The notes beneath the pieces are model-generated. The model searched no databases, was not told the origin of the DNA, and was given only the letters and a program-made list of their open reading frames with translations. Of a stretch of 64,000 bases of DNA, positions 1 through 11,500 are shown in pieces; position 1 is the stretch's first letter; the number at the start of each line of letters is the position of its first letter. Source of the stretch: RGIG3159 sp034927685 (GTDB taxonomy: Bacteria > Bacillota > Clostridia > Oscillospirales > Oscillospiraceae); NCBI GenBank assembly GCA_034927685.1, contig JAYFPO010000009.1:74965-138964 (forward strand), in the 5' to 3' direction. Both the position numbers and the translations under genes were made by a program.

Positions 1-908
<908 letters not shown>

Positions 909-926
909 GAAAAGGAACAAAACAGA

Positions 927-2306
927 ATGAGCAAGATGTGGGCCGGAAGATTTCAGAAGGAGCTTGACAAAACCGCGGACGATTTCAATTCGTCCCTGCG
1001 CTTCGACAGACGGATGTACCGACAGGACATTCAAGGCTCCGTGGCCCACGCGCTCATGCTGGGCAGACAGGGGATTCTGCCGCAGGCGGATGTGGCGGCC
1101 ATCACGGAGGGCCTCGGCGGGATTCTCGACGATCTCAATTCCGGAAAACTGCCCTTCGACGAGAGCTGTGAGGACATCCACATGTTTGTGGAGCAGGTCC
1201 TGACGGAGCGGATCGGCGAGGCCGGGAAGCGGCTCCATACGGCCAGGAGTCGGAACGATCAGGTGGCGCTGGATCTGCGGATGTACCTGCGGGAGGAAGT
1301 CGGAGCCATCATCGCCGCGCTCACGGAGCTGCTGGAGGTTCTGACGGAGCAGGCGGAGGAAAGCAAGACCGCCATCATGCCCGGCTACACCCATTTGCAG
1401 CGGGCGCAGCCCGTCACTTTCGGCCACCACCTCATGGCCTACGCCATGATGCTGCTGCGGGATATCTCCCGCCTTCGGGACGCCTTGAAGCGGATGAACG
1501 TCTCGCCCATCGGCTGCTGCGCGCTGGCCGGTACGACCTACCCCACAGACCGGCGGTTTGAGGCGGCGCAGCTCGGCTTCGACGAAATCGTGCGGAACTC
1601 CATAGACGGCGTCTCCGACCGTGATTTTTGCGCGGAGCTGTTGGGCGCGCTGTCCATTCTCATGATGCATCTGTCCCGCTTCTCCGAGGAGCTGGTTCTC
1701 TGGAGCAGTTGGGAATTCAAATTCGTGGAGCTGGACGACAGCTACACGACCGGTTCCTCCATCATGCCGCAGAAGAAGAATCCGGATATGGCGGAGCTGA
1801 TCCGGGGCAAGACCGGGCGGGTCTACGGCGACCTGATGGGTACGCTGACCATGCTCAAGGGCCTGCCGCTCGCCTACAACAAGGATATGCAGGAGGACAA
1901 AGAGGCCGTCTTTGACGCGGTGGATACCGTGAAGCTGTGCCTGTCCGTCATGACGCCGATGGTCGCGACCATGTCGGTGCGCCGGGATAACCTGTACGCC
2001 GCGGCGCAGAAGGGCTTTATCAACGCCACGGACCTGGCCGACTACCTGACCAAGAAGGGTATGCCCTTCCGGTCTGCGTACAAGATTGTCGGCGAGCTGG
2101 TAGCAAAGTGCATTGCGGAGGGCAAGGTGCTGGATGCCTTGACCCTCGCGGAATACCGGGCGTATTCCGACCTCTTTGCGGAGGATCTCTACGGCGAAAT
2201 CTCGCTTCAGACCTGTGTGGAGAAGCGGAGCTCCGAGGGCGGCGCGTCAGCGGCGTCCGTGGAGGCGCAAATTCAGTATGTAAAGGAACAGATCAGCCAT
2301 GGCTAA
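927..2306 (+). CDS. argH: Argininosuccinate lyase
   Basis: Splits argininosuccinate into arginine and fumarate. The protein is 459 residues, the normal family length, and all-helical of the fumarase/aspartase superfamily. The signature GSSIMPQKKNPD begins at residue 276 and includes the mobile catalytic serine; TARSRNDQ and PGYTHLQRAQP blocks are present earlier. The ATG is preceded by AAGGAA. The last 8 bp overlap argC, which suggests translational coupling. Nothing looks damaged. Confidence 0.98.
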   Translation: MSKMWAGRFQKELDKTADDFNSSLRFDRRMYRQDIQGSVAHALMLGRQGILPQADVAAITEGLGGILDDLNSGKLPFDESCEDIHMFVEQVLTERIGEAGKRLHTARSRNDQVALDLRMYLREEVGAIIAALTELLEVLTEQAEESKTAIMPGYTHLQRAQPVTFGHHLMAYAMMLLRDISRLRDALKRMNVSPIGCCALAGTTYPTDRRFEAAQLGFDEIVRNSIDGVSDRDFCAELLGALSILMMHLSRFSEELVLWSSWEFKFVELDDSYTTGSSIMPQKKNPDMAELIRGKTGRVYGDLMGTLTMLKGLPLAYNKDMQEDKEAVFDAVDTVKLCLSVMTPMVATMSVRRDNLYAAAQKGFINATDLADYLTKKGMPFRSAYKIVGELVAKCIAEGKVLDALTLAEYRAYSDLFAEDLYGEISLQTCVEKRSSEGGASAASVEAQIQYVKEQISHG

Positions 2307-3225
2307 GGTGTTTATCGACGGAAGGGCGGGGACCACGGGCCTGCGGATTTACGAGCGGCTGGAGCAGCGCAGCGACATCACCCTTCTGACCCTCCGAGAG
2401 GAGGAGCGGAAGGACCCCGCCGCCCGGAAGCGGGCGCTGAACGCCTGCGACGCGGCGTTTTTGTGTCTGCCGGACGACGCGGCCCGCGAGGCTGTTTCTC
2501 TGGTGGAAAACCCCGGCGTGGTAATTCTGGACACCTCCACGGCCCATCGGACCGAGCCCGGCTGGGCCTACGGCTTTCCGGAGCTGAGCGCCGCCCACCG
2601 GGAACATATCCTGGATTCCCGGCGCATCGCGGTGCCGGGCTGCCACGCCAGCGGCTTTATCGTGCTCGTCTATCCGCTGGTGGCCGCTGGGCTGCTTTCC
2701 GCGGAAACGGCGCTGAGCTGCTTTTCCCTGACCGGGTACAGCGGCGGCGGCAAAAAGATGATCGCGGACTATGAGGCGGAGGGGCGCAGCGAGCTGCTGT
2801 CCGCACCCCGCCAGTACGGCCTCACCCAGCAGCACAAGCACCTGAAGGAGATGACGAAGATCTCCGGCCTCCGGACGGCTCCGGCATTTTGCCCGGTCGT
2901 CGCCGACTTCTACAGCGGCATGGAGGTAACGGTCCCGATCTTTGGGAAGGACCTCCGGGGCGGCATGGAGGAGGTCCGGGCTGTCTACCGGGCCGCCTAC
3001 AGCGGCCCGGTGGTGCGCTTCGCGGAACACCCCGGCGAGGGCGGTTTTCTCTCCGCTGCGGCGCTGTCCGGCAAGGACGGCATGGAAATTTCCGTCTGCG
3101 GCAATGAGGAACGGCTGCTTCTGGCGGCCCGGTATGACAATCTGGGCAAGGGTGCGTCCGGCGCGGCCATCCAGTGTTTGAATTTGATTTTGGGCTGCGG
3201 CGAGTCCTGCGGCCTGTGCTTGTAA
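2299..3225 (+). CDS. argC: N-acetyl-gamma-glutamyl-phosphate reductase, short (type 2) form
   Basis: NADPH-dependent reduction of N-acetylglutamyl phosphate to the semialdehyde, third step of ornithine synthesis. At 308 residues it is the shorter type 2 form rather than the ~345-residue type 1. A glycine-rich FIDGRAGTTG nucleotide-binding start is followed by the catalytic cysteine C115 in VPGCHASGF. The start overlaps the argH stop by 8 bp, and argJ follows 17 bp downstream with a GGGAGG ribosome site between them. Confidence 0.96.
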   Translation: MAKVFIDGRAGTTGLRIYERLEQRSDITLLTLREEERKDPAARKRALNACDAAFLCLPDDAAREAVSLVENPGVVILDTSTAHRTEPGWAYGFPELSAAHREHILDSRRIAVPGCHASGFIVLVYPLVAAGLLSAETALSCFSLTGYSGGGKKMIADYEAEGRSELLSAPRQYGLTQQHKHLKEMTKISGLRTAPAFCPVVADFYSGMEVTVPIFGKDLRGGMEEVRAVYRAAYSGPVVRFAEHPGEGGFLSAAALSGKDGMEISVCGNEERLLLAARYDNLGKGASGAAIQCLNLILGCGESCGLCL

Positions 3226-3242
3226 GCGGGAGGGAACACGGC

Positions 3243-4460
3243 ATGATTCAGCAGACAAAAGGCGGCGTATGCGCCGCGAAGGGCTTTTTGGCAAACGGCA
3301 TCCACTGCGGTATCCGCAAGGGCAAGGACAAAATGGATCTGGGGCTGATCTACAGCGAGGTTCCTGCGAACGCGGCGGCGGTCTACACGACCAATCTCGT
3401 CAAGGGCGCGCCGCTGGTTGTTACGAAACAGCACATTGCGGACGGCAAAGCCCAGGCGGTTGTATGCAACAGCGGAAACGCCAACACCTGCAACGCGAAC
3501 GGCGTCGAGATTGCCGAACAGATGAGCGCGCTGGTCGGCGCGGCCCTCTCCATCGCGCCGGACGACGTCGTGGTGGCCTCCACCGGCGTCATCGGACAGC
3601 CGCTCTCCATCGCGCCCATCGCGGGCGGTATGGGCGAACTGGCGGCGGGCCTCAGCAGGGAAGGCGGCGCGGCCGCGGCCACCGCCATTATGACGACGGA
3701 CACCGTGCTCAAGGAGGTTGCGGTCTCCTTTCAGCTCTCCGGCGTGACCTGCCATCTGGGCGGCATCGCCAAGGGCTCCGGCATGATCCACCCCAATATG
3801 GCGACGATGTTGGTCTTTCTGACCACCGACGCGGCGATCTCCGCGCCCATGCTGCAGCAGGCGCTTTCCACCGATGTGCAGAGTACCTTCAATATGGTCA
3901 GCATTGACGGCGACACCTCCACAAACGATATGGTGACGATCCTTGCCAACGGCATGGCAGGAAACCCGGAGATCACCGGGGACGGCGCGGACTTCATGGC
4001 GTTTATGGAGGCGCTGAACACGATTACAGTCTGCCTGTGCAAGCTGCTGGCCGGCGACGGCGAGGGCTGCACCAAGCTGCTTGAGTGCAGGGTCAGCGGC
4101 GCAAAGACGGAACAAATTGCCAAAACCGTGGCGAAGAGCGTCATCTGTTCCTCCCTGACCAAGGCCGCGATGTTCGGCGCAGACGCCAATTGGGGCCGCG
4201 TGCTCTGCGCCATCGGCTACAGTGGCGCGAACGTGGACGTTTCCAAAATCGCCGTGTCCTTCTCCTCGGACGCGGGCGCCGTGGCGGTCTGCGCGGACGG
4301 CGCGGGCATCCCCTTCTCCGAGGAGGAGGCCAAACAGGTGCTGATGCAAAAGGAAATTGAGATTCAGGTCGACCTGTGCGCCGGCGACTGTTCCGCCACC
4401 GCCTGGGGCTGCGACCTGACCTATGACTATGTCAAAATCAACGGCGATTACCGGACCTGA
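3243..4460 (+). CDS. argJ: Bifunctional glutamate N-acetyltransferase / ornithine acetyltransferase
   Basis: Transfers acetyl from N-acetylornithine to glutamate, recycling the acetyl group; some family members also use acetyl-CoA, and which type this is cannot be read from sequence. The 405-residue precursor carries the autoproteolysis motif KGSGMIHPNMATML, where T188 would become the N-terminal nucleophile of the beta chain after cleavage at A187/T188. The frame is open 23 codons upstream, but the ATG at 3243 follows GGGAGG and matches family N-termini, so it was chosen. With argJ present no separate argA or argE is needed for the cycle. Confidence 0.95.
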   Translation: MIQQTKGGVCAAKGFLANGIHCGIRKGKDKMDLGLIYSEVPANAAAVYTTNLVKGAPLVVTKQHIADGKAQAVVCNSGNANTCNANGVEIAEQMSALVGAALSIAPDDVVVASTGVIGQPLSIAPIAGGMGELAAGLSREGGAAAATAIMTTDTVLKEVAVSFQLSGVTCHLGGIAKGSGMIHPNMATMLVFLTTDAAISAPMLQQALSTDVQSTFNMVSIDGDTSTNDMVTILANGMAGNPEITGDGADFMAFMEALNTITVCLCKLLAGDGEGCTKLLECRVSGAKTEQIAKTVAKSVICSSLTKAAMFGADANWGRVLCAIGYSGANVDVSKIAVSFSSDAGAVAVCADGAGIPFSEEEAKQVLMQKEIEIQVDLCAGDCSATAWGCDLTYDYVKINGDYRT

Positions 4461-4475
4461 AAGGAGAATGTCGGC

Positions 4476-5348
4476 ATGGACTTTAAAATTCCCAGCGCCC
4501 AGCGGGCGGAGGTTCTGACGCAGGCACTCCCGTACATTCAGGAGTATAACGGCAAGATCGTCGTGATTAAGTACGGCGGCAACGCCATGATCAACGAGAA
4601 TCTCAAAGAGCAAGTCATGAAGGATATCGTCCTGCTGTCCCTGATCGGCGTCAAGGTGGTGCTGGTCCACGGCGGCGGGCCGGAGATCACGGAGATGCTC
4701 CAGCGTATCGGCAAGGAGAGCGTATTCTGCAACGGCCTCCGGGTCACCGACAAGGAGACCGTGGAGATCGCGCAGATGGTGCTGGCAGGCAAGGTGAACA
4801 AGGGCCTGGTGAACCTCCTGCAGCAGAGGGGCGGCAAGGCCATGGGCATTTCCGGCATGGACGGCCGACTGATCGAGGCCGCGCAAAAGAGCGAGGCGCT
4901 GGGTTATGTGGGCGAAATCACCGCGGTCAACGTCACGCCGATTCTGGACCTGCTGGAAAAGGGCTATATCCCCGTCGTCTCCACCATGGGCTGCGACCGG
5001 GAGGGAAACGTCTACAACATCAACGCCGACACGGCGGCCTCCTGCATCGCGGGGGCCATGCACGCCGAGCGGCTGATTACCATGACCGACATCGCGGGCA
5101 TTCTGCGGGACAGGGACGATCCCGCCAGCCTGATTCCCTGCGTCACGGTGGGGGAGGCGGTGGCGCTGTTTCGCGAGGGCGTGATTGCCGACGGCATGAT
5201 CCCCAAGGTGGAATGCTGCATCGACGCCATCACAAGAGGCGTGAAGAAAGTGATTATTCTGGACGGGCGCGTACCCCATGCGATTCTGCTGGAAATCCTG
5301 ACGGATGAGGGCGCGGGTACCATGGTGATAGGAGACGAAATGAAATGA
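4476..5348 (+). CDS. argB: Acetylglutamate kinase
   Basis: Phosphorylates N-acetylglutamate, usually the arginine-feedback-controlled step in organisms with the ArgJ cycle. The 290-residue amino-acid-kinase fold shows KYGGNAM at 32-38 and the glycine loop HGGG at 65-68. A ribosome site AAAGGAGAA precedes the ATG. The stop overlaps the argD start as ATGA. Arginine inhibition is inferred from the pathway type and is not shown by the sequence. Confidence 0.97.
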   Translation: MDFKIPSAQRAEVLTQALPYIQEYNGKIVVIKYGGNAMINENLKEQVMKDIVLLSLIGVKVVLVHGGGPEITEMLQRIGKESVFCNGLRVTDKETVEIAQMVLAGKVNKGLVNLLQQRGGKAMGISGMDGRLIEAAQKSEALGYVGEITAVNVTPILDLLEKGYIPVVSTMGCDREGNVYNINADTAASCIAGAMHAERLITMTDIAGILRDRDDPASLIPCVTVGEAVALFREGVIADGMIPKVECCIDAITRGVKKVIILDGRVPHAILLEILTDEGAGTMVIGDEMK

Positions 5349-6523
5349 AGAGCATCAAAGAGCTGGACGCGGCCTATGTGGCCGGTACCTACGCGCGGTT
5401 CCCGCTGACGCTGGTCAGCGGCAAGGGTTCCGTGGCGAAGGACGAGACCGGAAAAGAATACATCGATCTGGGCAGCGGCATCGCCGTCGACTCCTTCGGC
5501 TACGCCGACGAGCGCTGGGCGGACGCCGTTTCCCTGCAGGCGCACACCCTGCAGCACACCTCCAACCTCTATTTCTCGGAGCCCTGCGTCAAGCTGGCGC
5601 AGATGCTGTGCGAAAAAACCGGCATGAAGAAGGTATTCTTCTCCAATTCCGGCTGCGAGGCCAACGAATGCGCCATCAAGACGGCCCGGAAGTATGCGCA
5701 GGACAAAAAGGGAAAAGATACCTACTGGATCATCTGCCTGCAAAACAGCTTCCACGGCCGCACGATCACGACGCTGGCCGCCACGGGACAGGACCACTAC
5801 CATCAGGAGTTCACGCCCCTGACCGAGGGTTTCCTCTTCGCCGAGGTCGGCGACCTCGACGGGGTCAAAAAGCTGGTCTCAGAATACAAGGTCGCGGCGA
5901 TTCTGTTTGAACTGGTGCAGGGCGAGGGCGGCGTCAACGAACTGCCCAAAGATTTTGTGCAGGGACTGGCAAACATCGCCAAAGAGCAGGACATCCTGCT
6001 GGTGGACGACGAGGTCCAGATTGGAAACGGCCGCAGCGGCAGCCTCTACGCCTACATGGAGTACGGCATCCAGCCGGATATCGTCTCCACGGCCAAGGGC
6101 CTGGGCGGCGGACTGCCCATCGGCGCGACGATGTTCGGCGAAAAGACCGAGCACGTTCTGTCACCCGGCGACCATGGCTCCACCTTCGGCGGCAATCCCG
6201 TGGTCTGCGCCGGTGCGTGCACCATTCTCTCCAGAATCACACCGGAGCTGCTTGCTTCTGTCCAGGCAAAGTCAAAGTATGTGTTTGACGCGCTGCGCGG
6301 GGCCAAGGGCGTGAAGAGCGTCAGCGGCCTCGGCCTGATGATCGGCATTGAGACCGAGCTGGATGCCGGAGCGGTGGTAACGGCGTGTAGGGAGCGGGGC
6401 GTTCTGGTGCTCAAGGCCGGGCACAAGGTCCGGCTGCTGCCGGCCCTGAATATCCCCGATGAACTGCTGCACAAGGCAGTGGAAACGATAAAGGCCGTCT
6501 GTGCCGGGGAGGATTGCACATGA
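5345..6523 (+). CDS. argD: Acetylornithine aminotransferase
   Basis: PLP-dependent class III aminotransferase converting N-acetylglutamate semialdehyde to N-acetylornithine, with glutamate as amino donor. It has 392 residues. The cofactor lysine is K251 in STAKGLGGGLPIG, preceded by the DDEVQIGNGR block that holds the PLP-ring aspartate. It starts within the argB stop (4-bp ATGA overlap) and ends within the argF start in the same way. In some bacteria ArgD also serves lysine synthesis as succinyl-DAP aminotransferase, which is possible here but not visible. Confidence 0.96.
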   Translation: MKSIKELDAAYVAGTYARFPLTLVSGKGSVAKDETGKEYIDLGSGIAVDSFGYADERWADAVSLQAHTLQHTSNLYFSEPCVKLAQMLCEKTGMKKVFFSNSGCEANECAIKTARKYAQDKKGKDTYWIICLQNSFHGRTITTLAATGQDHYHQEFTPLTEGFLFAEVGDLDGVKKLVSEYKVAAILFELVQGEGGVNELPKDFVQGLANIAKEQDILLVDDEVQIGNGRSGSLYAYMEYGIQPDIVSTAKGLGGGLPIGATMFGEKTEHVLSPGDHGSTFGGNPVVCAGACTILSRITPELLASVQAKSKYVFDALRGAKGVKSVSGLGLMIGIETELDAGAVVTACRERGVLVLKAGHKVRLLPALNIPDELLHKAVETIKAVCAGEDCT

Positions 6524-7503
6524 ATTTGAAAGGGAAAAGCTTCCTGAAGCTTCTGGACCTCACCCCGGAGGAGATTTCCGGTCTGCTGCGGCTCGCGGCG
6601 GACCTGAAGGCAAAGAAAAAAGCCGGAATTCCCCATCGGCTCTGCGAGGGCAAAAATATTGCCCTGATTTTTGAAAAGACCTCTACCCGGACCCGCTGCG
6701 CCTTTGAGGTGGCGGGCCATGATCTGGGCATGGGCATCACCTATCTGGATCCGTCAGGGTCACAGATCGGCAAGAAGGAGTCCATCGCCGACACCGCCCG
6801 GGTACTGGGCCGGATGTTCGACGGCATCGAATACCGGGGCTTTGGGCAGGAGATCGTCGAGACGCTCGCGCAGTTCGCGGGGGTTCCCGTCTGGAACGGC
6901 CTGACCAACGAGTTCCATCCAACCCAGATTCTTGCTGATTTTTTGACGATTCTTGAGCATTTTGGCCACTTGGAGCAAACTACTCTGGTGTATCTGGGCG
7001 ACGCCCGTTATAATATGGGAAATTCACTCATGGTCGGCTGCGCCAAGATGGGCATGAACTTCGTCGCCTGCGCGCCGAAGGAATATTTCCCCGACCGGAA
7101 GCTGATCGAAACCTGCGAGCAGATCGCAGCCGAGACCGGCGCAACCCTGCGCTTCGAGGAGGACCCCATGACCGCCACCAAGGGCGCGGACGTCCTTTAC
7201 ACCGACGTGTGGGTCTCCATGGGAGAGCCTGCCGAGGTCTGGGAGAAGCGGCTTTCCGACCTTTCCCCCTACCAGGTCACACGGAAGATCATGGAAAACG
7301 CCGGCGAGCGCGCCGTCTTCATGCACTGCCTGCCCGCGTTCCATGATCTGGGTACCGCCATCGGCCGCCAGATCCAGGAGACCTACGGAAAGACGGAACT
7401 GGAGGTTACGGACGAGGTATTTGAGAGCAAGCAGTCCATCGTGTTCGATGAGGCGGAAAACAGAATGCACACCATCAAGGCTGTGATGGCCGCGACGCTG
7501 TAG
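6520..7503 (+). CDS. argF: Ornithine carbamoyltransferase
   Basis: Joins carbamoyl phosphate and ornithine to give citrulline, the meeting point of the argCJBD branch and the carAB genes that follow. The protein is 327 residues. The carbamoyl-phosphate motif STRTR is at 55-59 and the ornithine-loop HCLP at 269-272. A TTG lies two codons upstream at 6514, but the ATG at 6520 is spaced better from GGGGAGG and overlaps the argD stop as ATGA. Confidence 0.97.
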   Translation: MNLKGKSFLKLLDLTPEEISGLLRLAADLKAKKKAGIPHRLCEGKNIALIFEKTSTRTRCAFEVAGHDLGMGITYLDPSGSQIGKKESIADTARVLGRMFDGIEYRGFGQEIVETLAQFAGVPVWNGLTNEFHPTQILADFLTILEHFGHLEQTTLVYLGDARYNMGNSLMVGCAKMGMNFVACAPKEYFPDRKLIETCEQIAAETGATLRFEEDPMTATKGADVLYTDVWVSMGEPAEVWEKRLSDLSPYQVTRKIMENAGERAVFMHCLPAFHDLGTAIGRQIQETYGKTELEVTDEVFESKQSIVFDEAENRMHTIKAVMAATL

Positions 7504-7514
7504 AGAGTAGGACT

Positions 7515-8585
7515 ATGAAAAGCAGATTTTTGGTTTTGTCTGACGGAACTGTATTTGAGGGCGAGGCCCTCGGCGCCGACGCATCCTGCGTCGGCGAACT
7601 GGTGTTTACTACCGGTATGTGTGGGTACATTGAGACGCTGACCGATCCCAGCTACTATGGCCAGATCGTGATGCAGACCTTTCCCATGATCGGCAATTAC
7701 GGCGTGATCGCGGAGGACTTTGAGGGCGAGTGTTTCGTGCGGGGCTATGTGGTCCGGGAGGCCTGTGACGCACCCTCCAACTTCCGTGCCGGAGAGACGC
7801 TGGACGATTACCTCAAGCGCCGGGGCATTCCCGGGATCTGCGGGCTCGATACCAGAAGCATTACAAGACGAATTCGCGAGCACGGCGTGATGAACGCCAC
7901 GCTTTGCGATGCGGTTCCCGCCGATCTTCAGGCGGTACAGACCTATCAGATTCAGCACGCAGTCAGCGCCGTGACTGCCGGGGAAGCGCGTATTTTCCCG
8001 GCTGCCGCGGCGTTTCGTTACCGCGTGACACTCTGGGATTTCGGCGCAAAAAAAAGCATTGTCGAGCAGCTCCGGCAGCGGGGCTGTGAGGTGACCGTCG
8101 TGCCCGCCGGGACCTCCGCCGAGGAAATTCTCGCGGGAAACCCCGACGGCATTATGCTCTCGAACGGCCCCGGCGACCCGGCGGAGAACACGTCCATCAT
8201 CGAGGAGCTGCGCAAGCTGCTCGGCAAAAAGCCCATCTTCGGCATCTGCCTGGGCCATCAGCTCTTCGCGCTGGCGGCAGGCGGCAAAACCGAAAAGCTG
8301 AAGTACGGCCACCGCGGCGTCAACCAGCCGGTCCGGGACCTCGCTGGAACCAGGACCTACATGACCAGCCAAAACCACGGCTATGCCGTTTTGTCGGAGA
8401 GCCTGCCGGTTGGCCGGGTGCGCTATGAGAACGCAAATGACGGCACCTGCGAGGGCGTCGACTACGAGGAGTATCGCGCCTTTACGGTCCAGTTCCACCC
8501 CGAGGCGGGCAGCGGTCCCCACGACACGAGATTCCTGTTTGACGAGTTTATTGCGAGAATGGAGGCCGACGAACATGCCGATTGA
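7515..8585 (+). CDS. carA: Carbamoyl-phosphate synthase small (glutaminase) subunit
   Basis: Class I glutamine amidotransferase that feeds ammonia to CarB. The 356-residue protein has an N-terminal CPSase domain and a C-terminal glutaminase whose nucleophile is C245 in GICLGHQLF, with the partner His/Glu in FHPEAGSGP near the end. It sits 11 bp after argF and overlaps carB by 11 bp. Its place inside the arginine operon suggests the enzyme is at least partly devoted to arginine; no pyr genes are visible here. Confidence 0.97.
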   Translation: MKSRFLVLSDGTVFEGEALGADASCVGELVFTTGMCGYIETLTDPSYYGQIVMQTFPMIGNYGVIAEDFEGECFVRGYVVREACDAPSNFRAGETLDDYLKRRGIPGICGLDTRSITRRIREHGVMNATLCDAVPADLQAVQTYQIQHAVSAVTAGEARIFPAAAAFRYRVTLWDFGAKKSIVEQLRQRGCEVTVVPAGTSAEEILAGNPDGIMLSNGPGDPAENTSIIEELRKLLGKKPIFGICLGHQLFALAAGGKTEKLKYGHRGVNQPVRDLAGTRTYMTSQNHGYAVLSESLPVGRVRYENANDGTCEGVDYEEYRAFTVQFHPEAGSGPHDTRFLFDEFIARMEADEHAD

Positions 8586-11500
8586 TGCATCCATAAAAAA
8601 AGTCATGGTGATCGGCTCTGGGCCGATTGTCATTGGGCAGGCGGCCGAGTTTGACTACGCCGGGGCGCAGGCCTGCCGGGTCCTCAAGGAGGCTGGGGTC
8701 AACGTGGTGTTGGTCAACTCCAATCCGGCCACGATCATGACCGACAAGGCGCTGGCCGACGAAATCTATCTCGAACCGCTGACCCCGGAGACGGTGAAGC
8801 GGATCATCGAGAAGGAAAAGCCGGACAGCCTGCTCGCCGGATTGGGCGGCCAGACCGGACTGACCCTCGCCATGCAATTAAACAAGGACGGTTTTTTGCA
8901 GCAGCACGGCGTGCGGCTCATCGGTACCAACTGCGAGGCCATCGACAAGGCCGAGGACCGCGAGCTCTTCAAAAGGACCATGGTGGAGATCGGAGAGCCG
9001 ACCATACCATCGGATATCGCCGAGGACCTGGAGACGGCGTTGCGCGCCGCAAAGAGCATCGGCTATCCGGTCATTGTCCGGCCCGCCTTCACGCTCGGCG
9101 GCGCGGGCGGCGGCGTGGCCTACGACGAGGCGGAACTGCGCGAGGTGGCCCAGGGCGGCCTGACCGCTTCGCCGATCACGCAGATCCTCGTCGAAAAATA
9201 TATCTACGGCTGGAAAGAGATCGAGTTCGAGACCATGCGCGACGCGGCGGGCAATGTCATCGCCGTCTGCTCCATGGAGAACTTCGACCCCGTCGGCGTT
9301 CACACCGGCGACAGCATCGTCGTGGCTCCGGCCCTGACGCTCTCCGACAAGGAGTTCCAGATGCTCCGCAGCGCCTCGCTCAACATCATCACGGCGCTGG
9401 GCATCGTCGGCGGCTGCAACTGCCAATTCGCCCTGAATCCGGACAGTTTCCAGTATTCGGTCATCGAGGTCAACCCCCGCGTCTCGCGTTCCTCGGCACT
9501 GGCCTCTAAGGCCACGGGCTATCCCATCGCGAAGATCACGACAAAGATCGCCCTGGGCATGACGCTGGACGAGATCAAAAACGACATCACCGGCAAGACC
9601 TGCGCCTGCTTCGAACCCGCGCTCGACTATGTGGTGGTCAAGCTGCCCAAGTGGCCCTTCGACAAGTTTGTCGGCGCGTCCCGAAAGCTGGGCACCCAGA
9701 TGAAGGCCACCGGCGAGGTCATGGCCATCGCGCCCTCGTTTGAAATGGCGCTCCTGAAGGCGGTGCGCGGTGCGGAGATCTCCATGGACACCCTGAATGC
9801 GCCGGCTCCGGACGATGCGCCGATCCGGGAGCGCCTGCACCGTATCGATGACCACCGGCTTTTCACCATCTTTGAGGCCATCAAGAGCGGCGTTTCTTTG
9901 GATGAAATTCACGATATTACCAAGGTCGATTTGTTCTTTCTGCATAAGCTGAAACATTTGGCGGACTATGAGGCCGCGATATACGGGGGTATGACGGACG
10001 CGCTGTACCGCGCGGGCAAGCATTTTGGCTACCCGGACAAGGCCCTCATGCGCCTCTCCGGCGCGGCCAGTCTGCCTGGCTTTGCGTTTGCCTACAAGAT
10101 GGTCGACACCTGCGCCGCGGAGTTCGACGCGGAGACGCCCTATTTTTACTCCACCGCGGATAACGACTGCGAATCCCGGCGCTTCCGCCGCTTCGGTAAG
10201 CCGGTGGTGCTGGTGCTTGGCTCCGGCCCCATCCGCATCGGGCAGGGCATTGAATTCGACTATTCCTCCGTCCACTGCGTCTGGACGCTCAAGAAGCTGG
10301 GCTACGACGTGGTCATCGTCAACAACAATCCGGAGACGGTCTCGACGGACTACGACACGGCCGACCGCCTCTACTTCGAACCGCTCTGCGAAGAGGACGT
10401 CATGAATATTGTCCGGGTGGAAAAGCCCGTGGGCGTCGTGGTGGCCTTCGGCGGCCAGACCGCCATCAAGCTGACCAAATTTCTGGACGGCGCGGGCGTT
10501 CCAATTCTGGGCACCTCCGCCGAGGGCATCGACACGGCCGAGGACCGGGAGCGTTTCGATGCGCTGCTGGAAAAATTCGCGATCAAGCGGCCGCTGGGCA
10601 TGGGCGTCACCACCATGGAAGAGGCGCTTTCGGCGGCGGAGAGCCTCGGCTACCCGGTGCTGCTGCGGCCGAGTTATGTCATCGGCGGCCAGAATATGAA
10701 GATCGTCCACAGCGCCGGCGAGGTCCGGGTCTATATGGAGCGGATTCTCGAGCAGGGCATCGATAACCCGGTGCTGGTGGACAAGTATATGATGGGCACG
10801 GAGCTGGAGGTGGACGTCATCTCCGACGGCGAGGATGTGCTGATCCCCGGCGTCATGGAGCACATCGAGCGGGCCGGCGTCCACAGCGGCGACTCCATCG
10901 CCGTCTATCCGCCCTATAATCTCAATGATAAGATGATGGAGACGCTGGTGCAGTCCTCCACAAAGCTGGCGCTGGCGCTGGGCACCAAGGGCCTGGTCAA
11001 CATTCAGTACCTGATCTGGCACAATGAGCTCTACGTCATCGAGGTCAATCCCCGGGCATCCCGGACAATTCCCTATATCAGCAAGGTCACCGGCGTGCCC
11101 ATGGTCGATCTGGCCTCCCGGGTCATGGTGGGAGAAAAGCTCCGGACGCTGGGATTTGGTATCGGCCTCTATAAGACGCCGCCCTATGTGGCGGTCAAGG
11201 TGCCGGTCTTTTCCTTCGAGAAGCTGATGGACGCAAATTCCTATCTGGGGCCGGAGATGAAGTCCACCGGCGAGGTGCTGGGCATCGGCAAAAATATCCG
11301 GGAGGCGCTGTTCAAGGGTCTGACCTCGGCGGGACTTGTGGTGCGCTCCCAGCCCGGCAGCGGCAGTCATGGCGTGTTCATCAGCGTGGACTCCTATGAT
11401 CTGACGGAGATGGTTGGTCTGGCTAAAAAACTGGACGACCTGCGGTTCCAAATCTATGCCACGGAGGAGACGGCGGACGCCATTGCGCAGCTTGGTGCGT

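Noticed and set aside
2997..5279. 760-codon reverse open frame opposite argC-argJ-argB
   Set aside because: Shadow of high-GC coding sequence: no start context and low-complexity His/Arg/Gly-rich translation, while the forward genes are certain.
8878..11451. 857-codon reverse open frame opposite carB
   Set aside because: Same type of antisense artefact; no domain or ribosome site.
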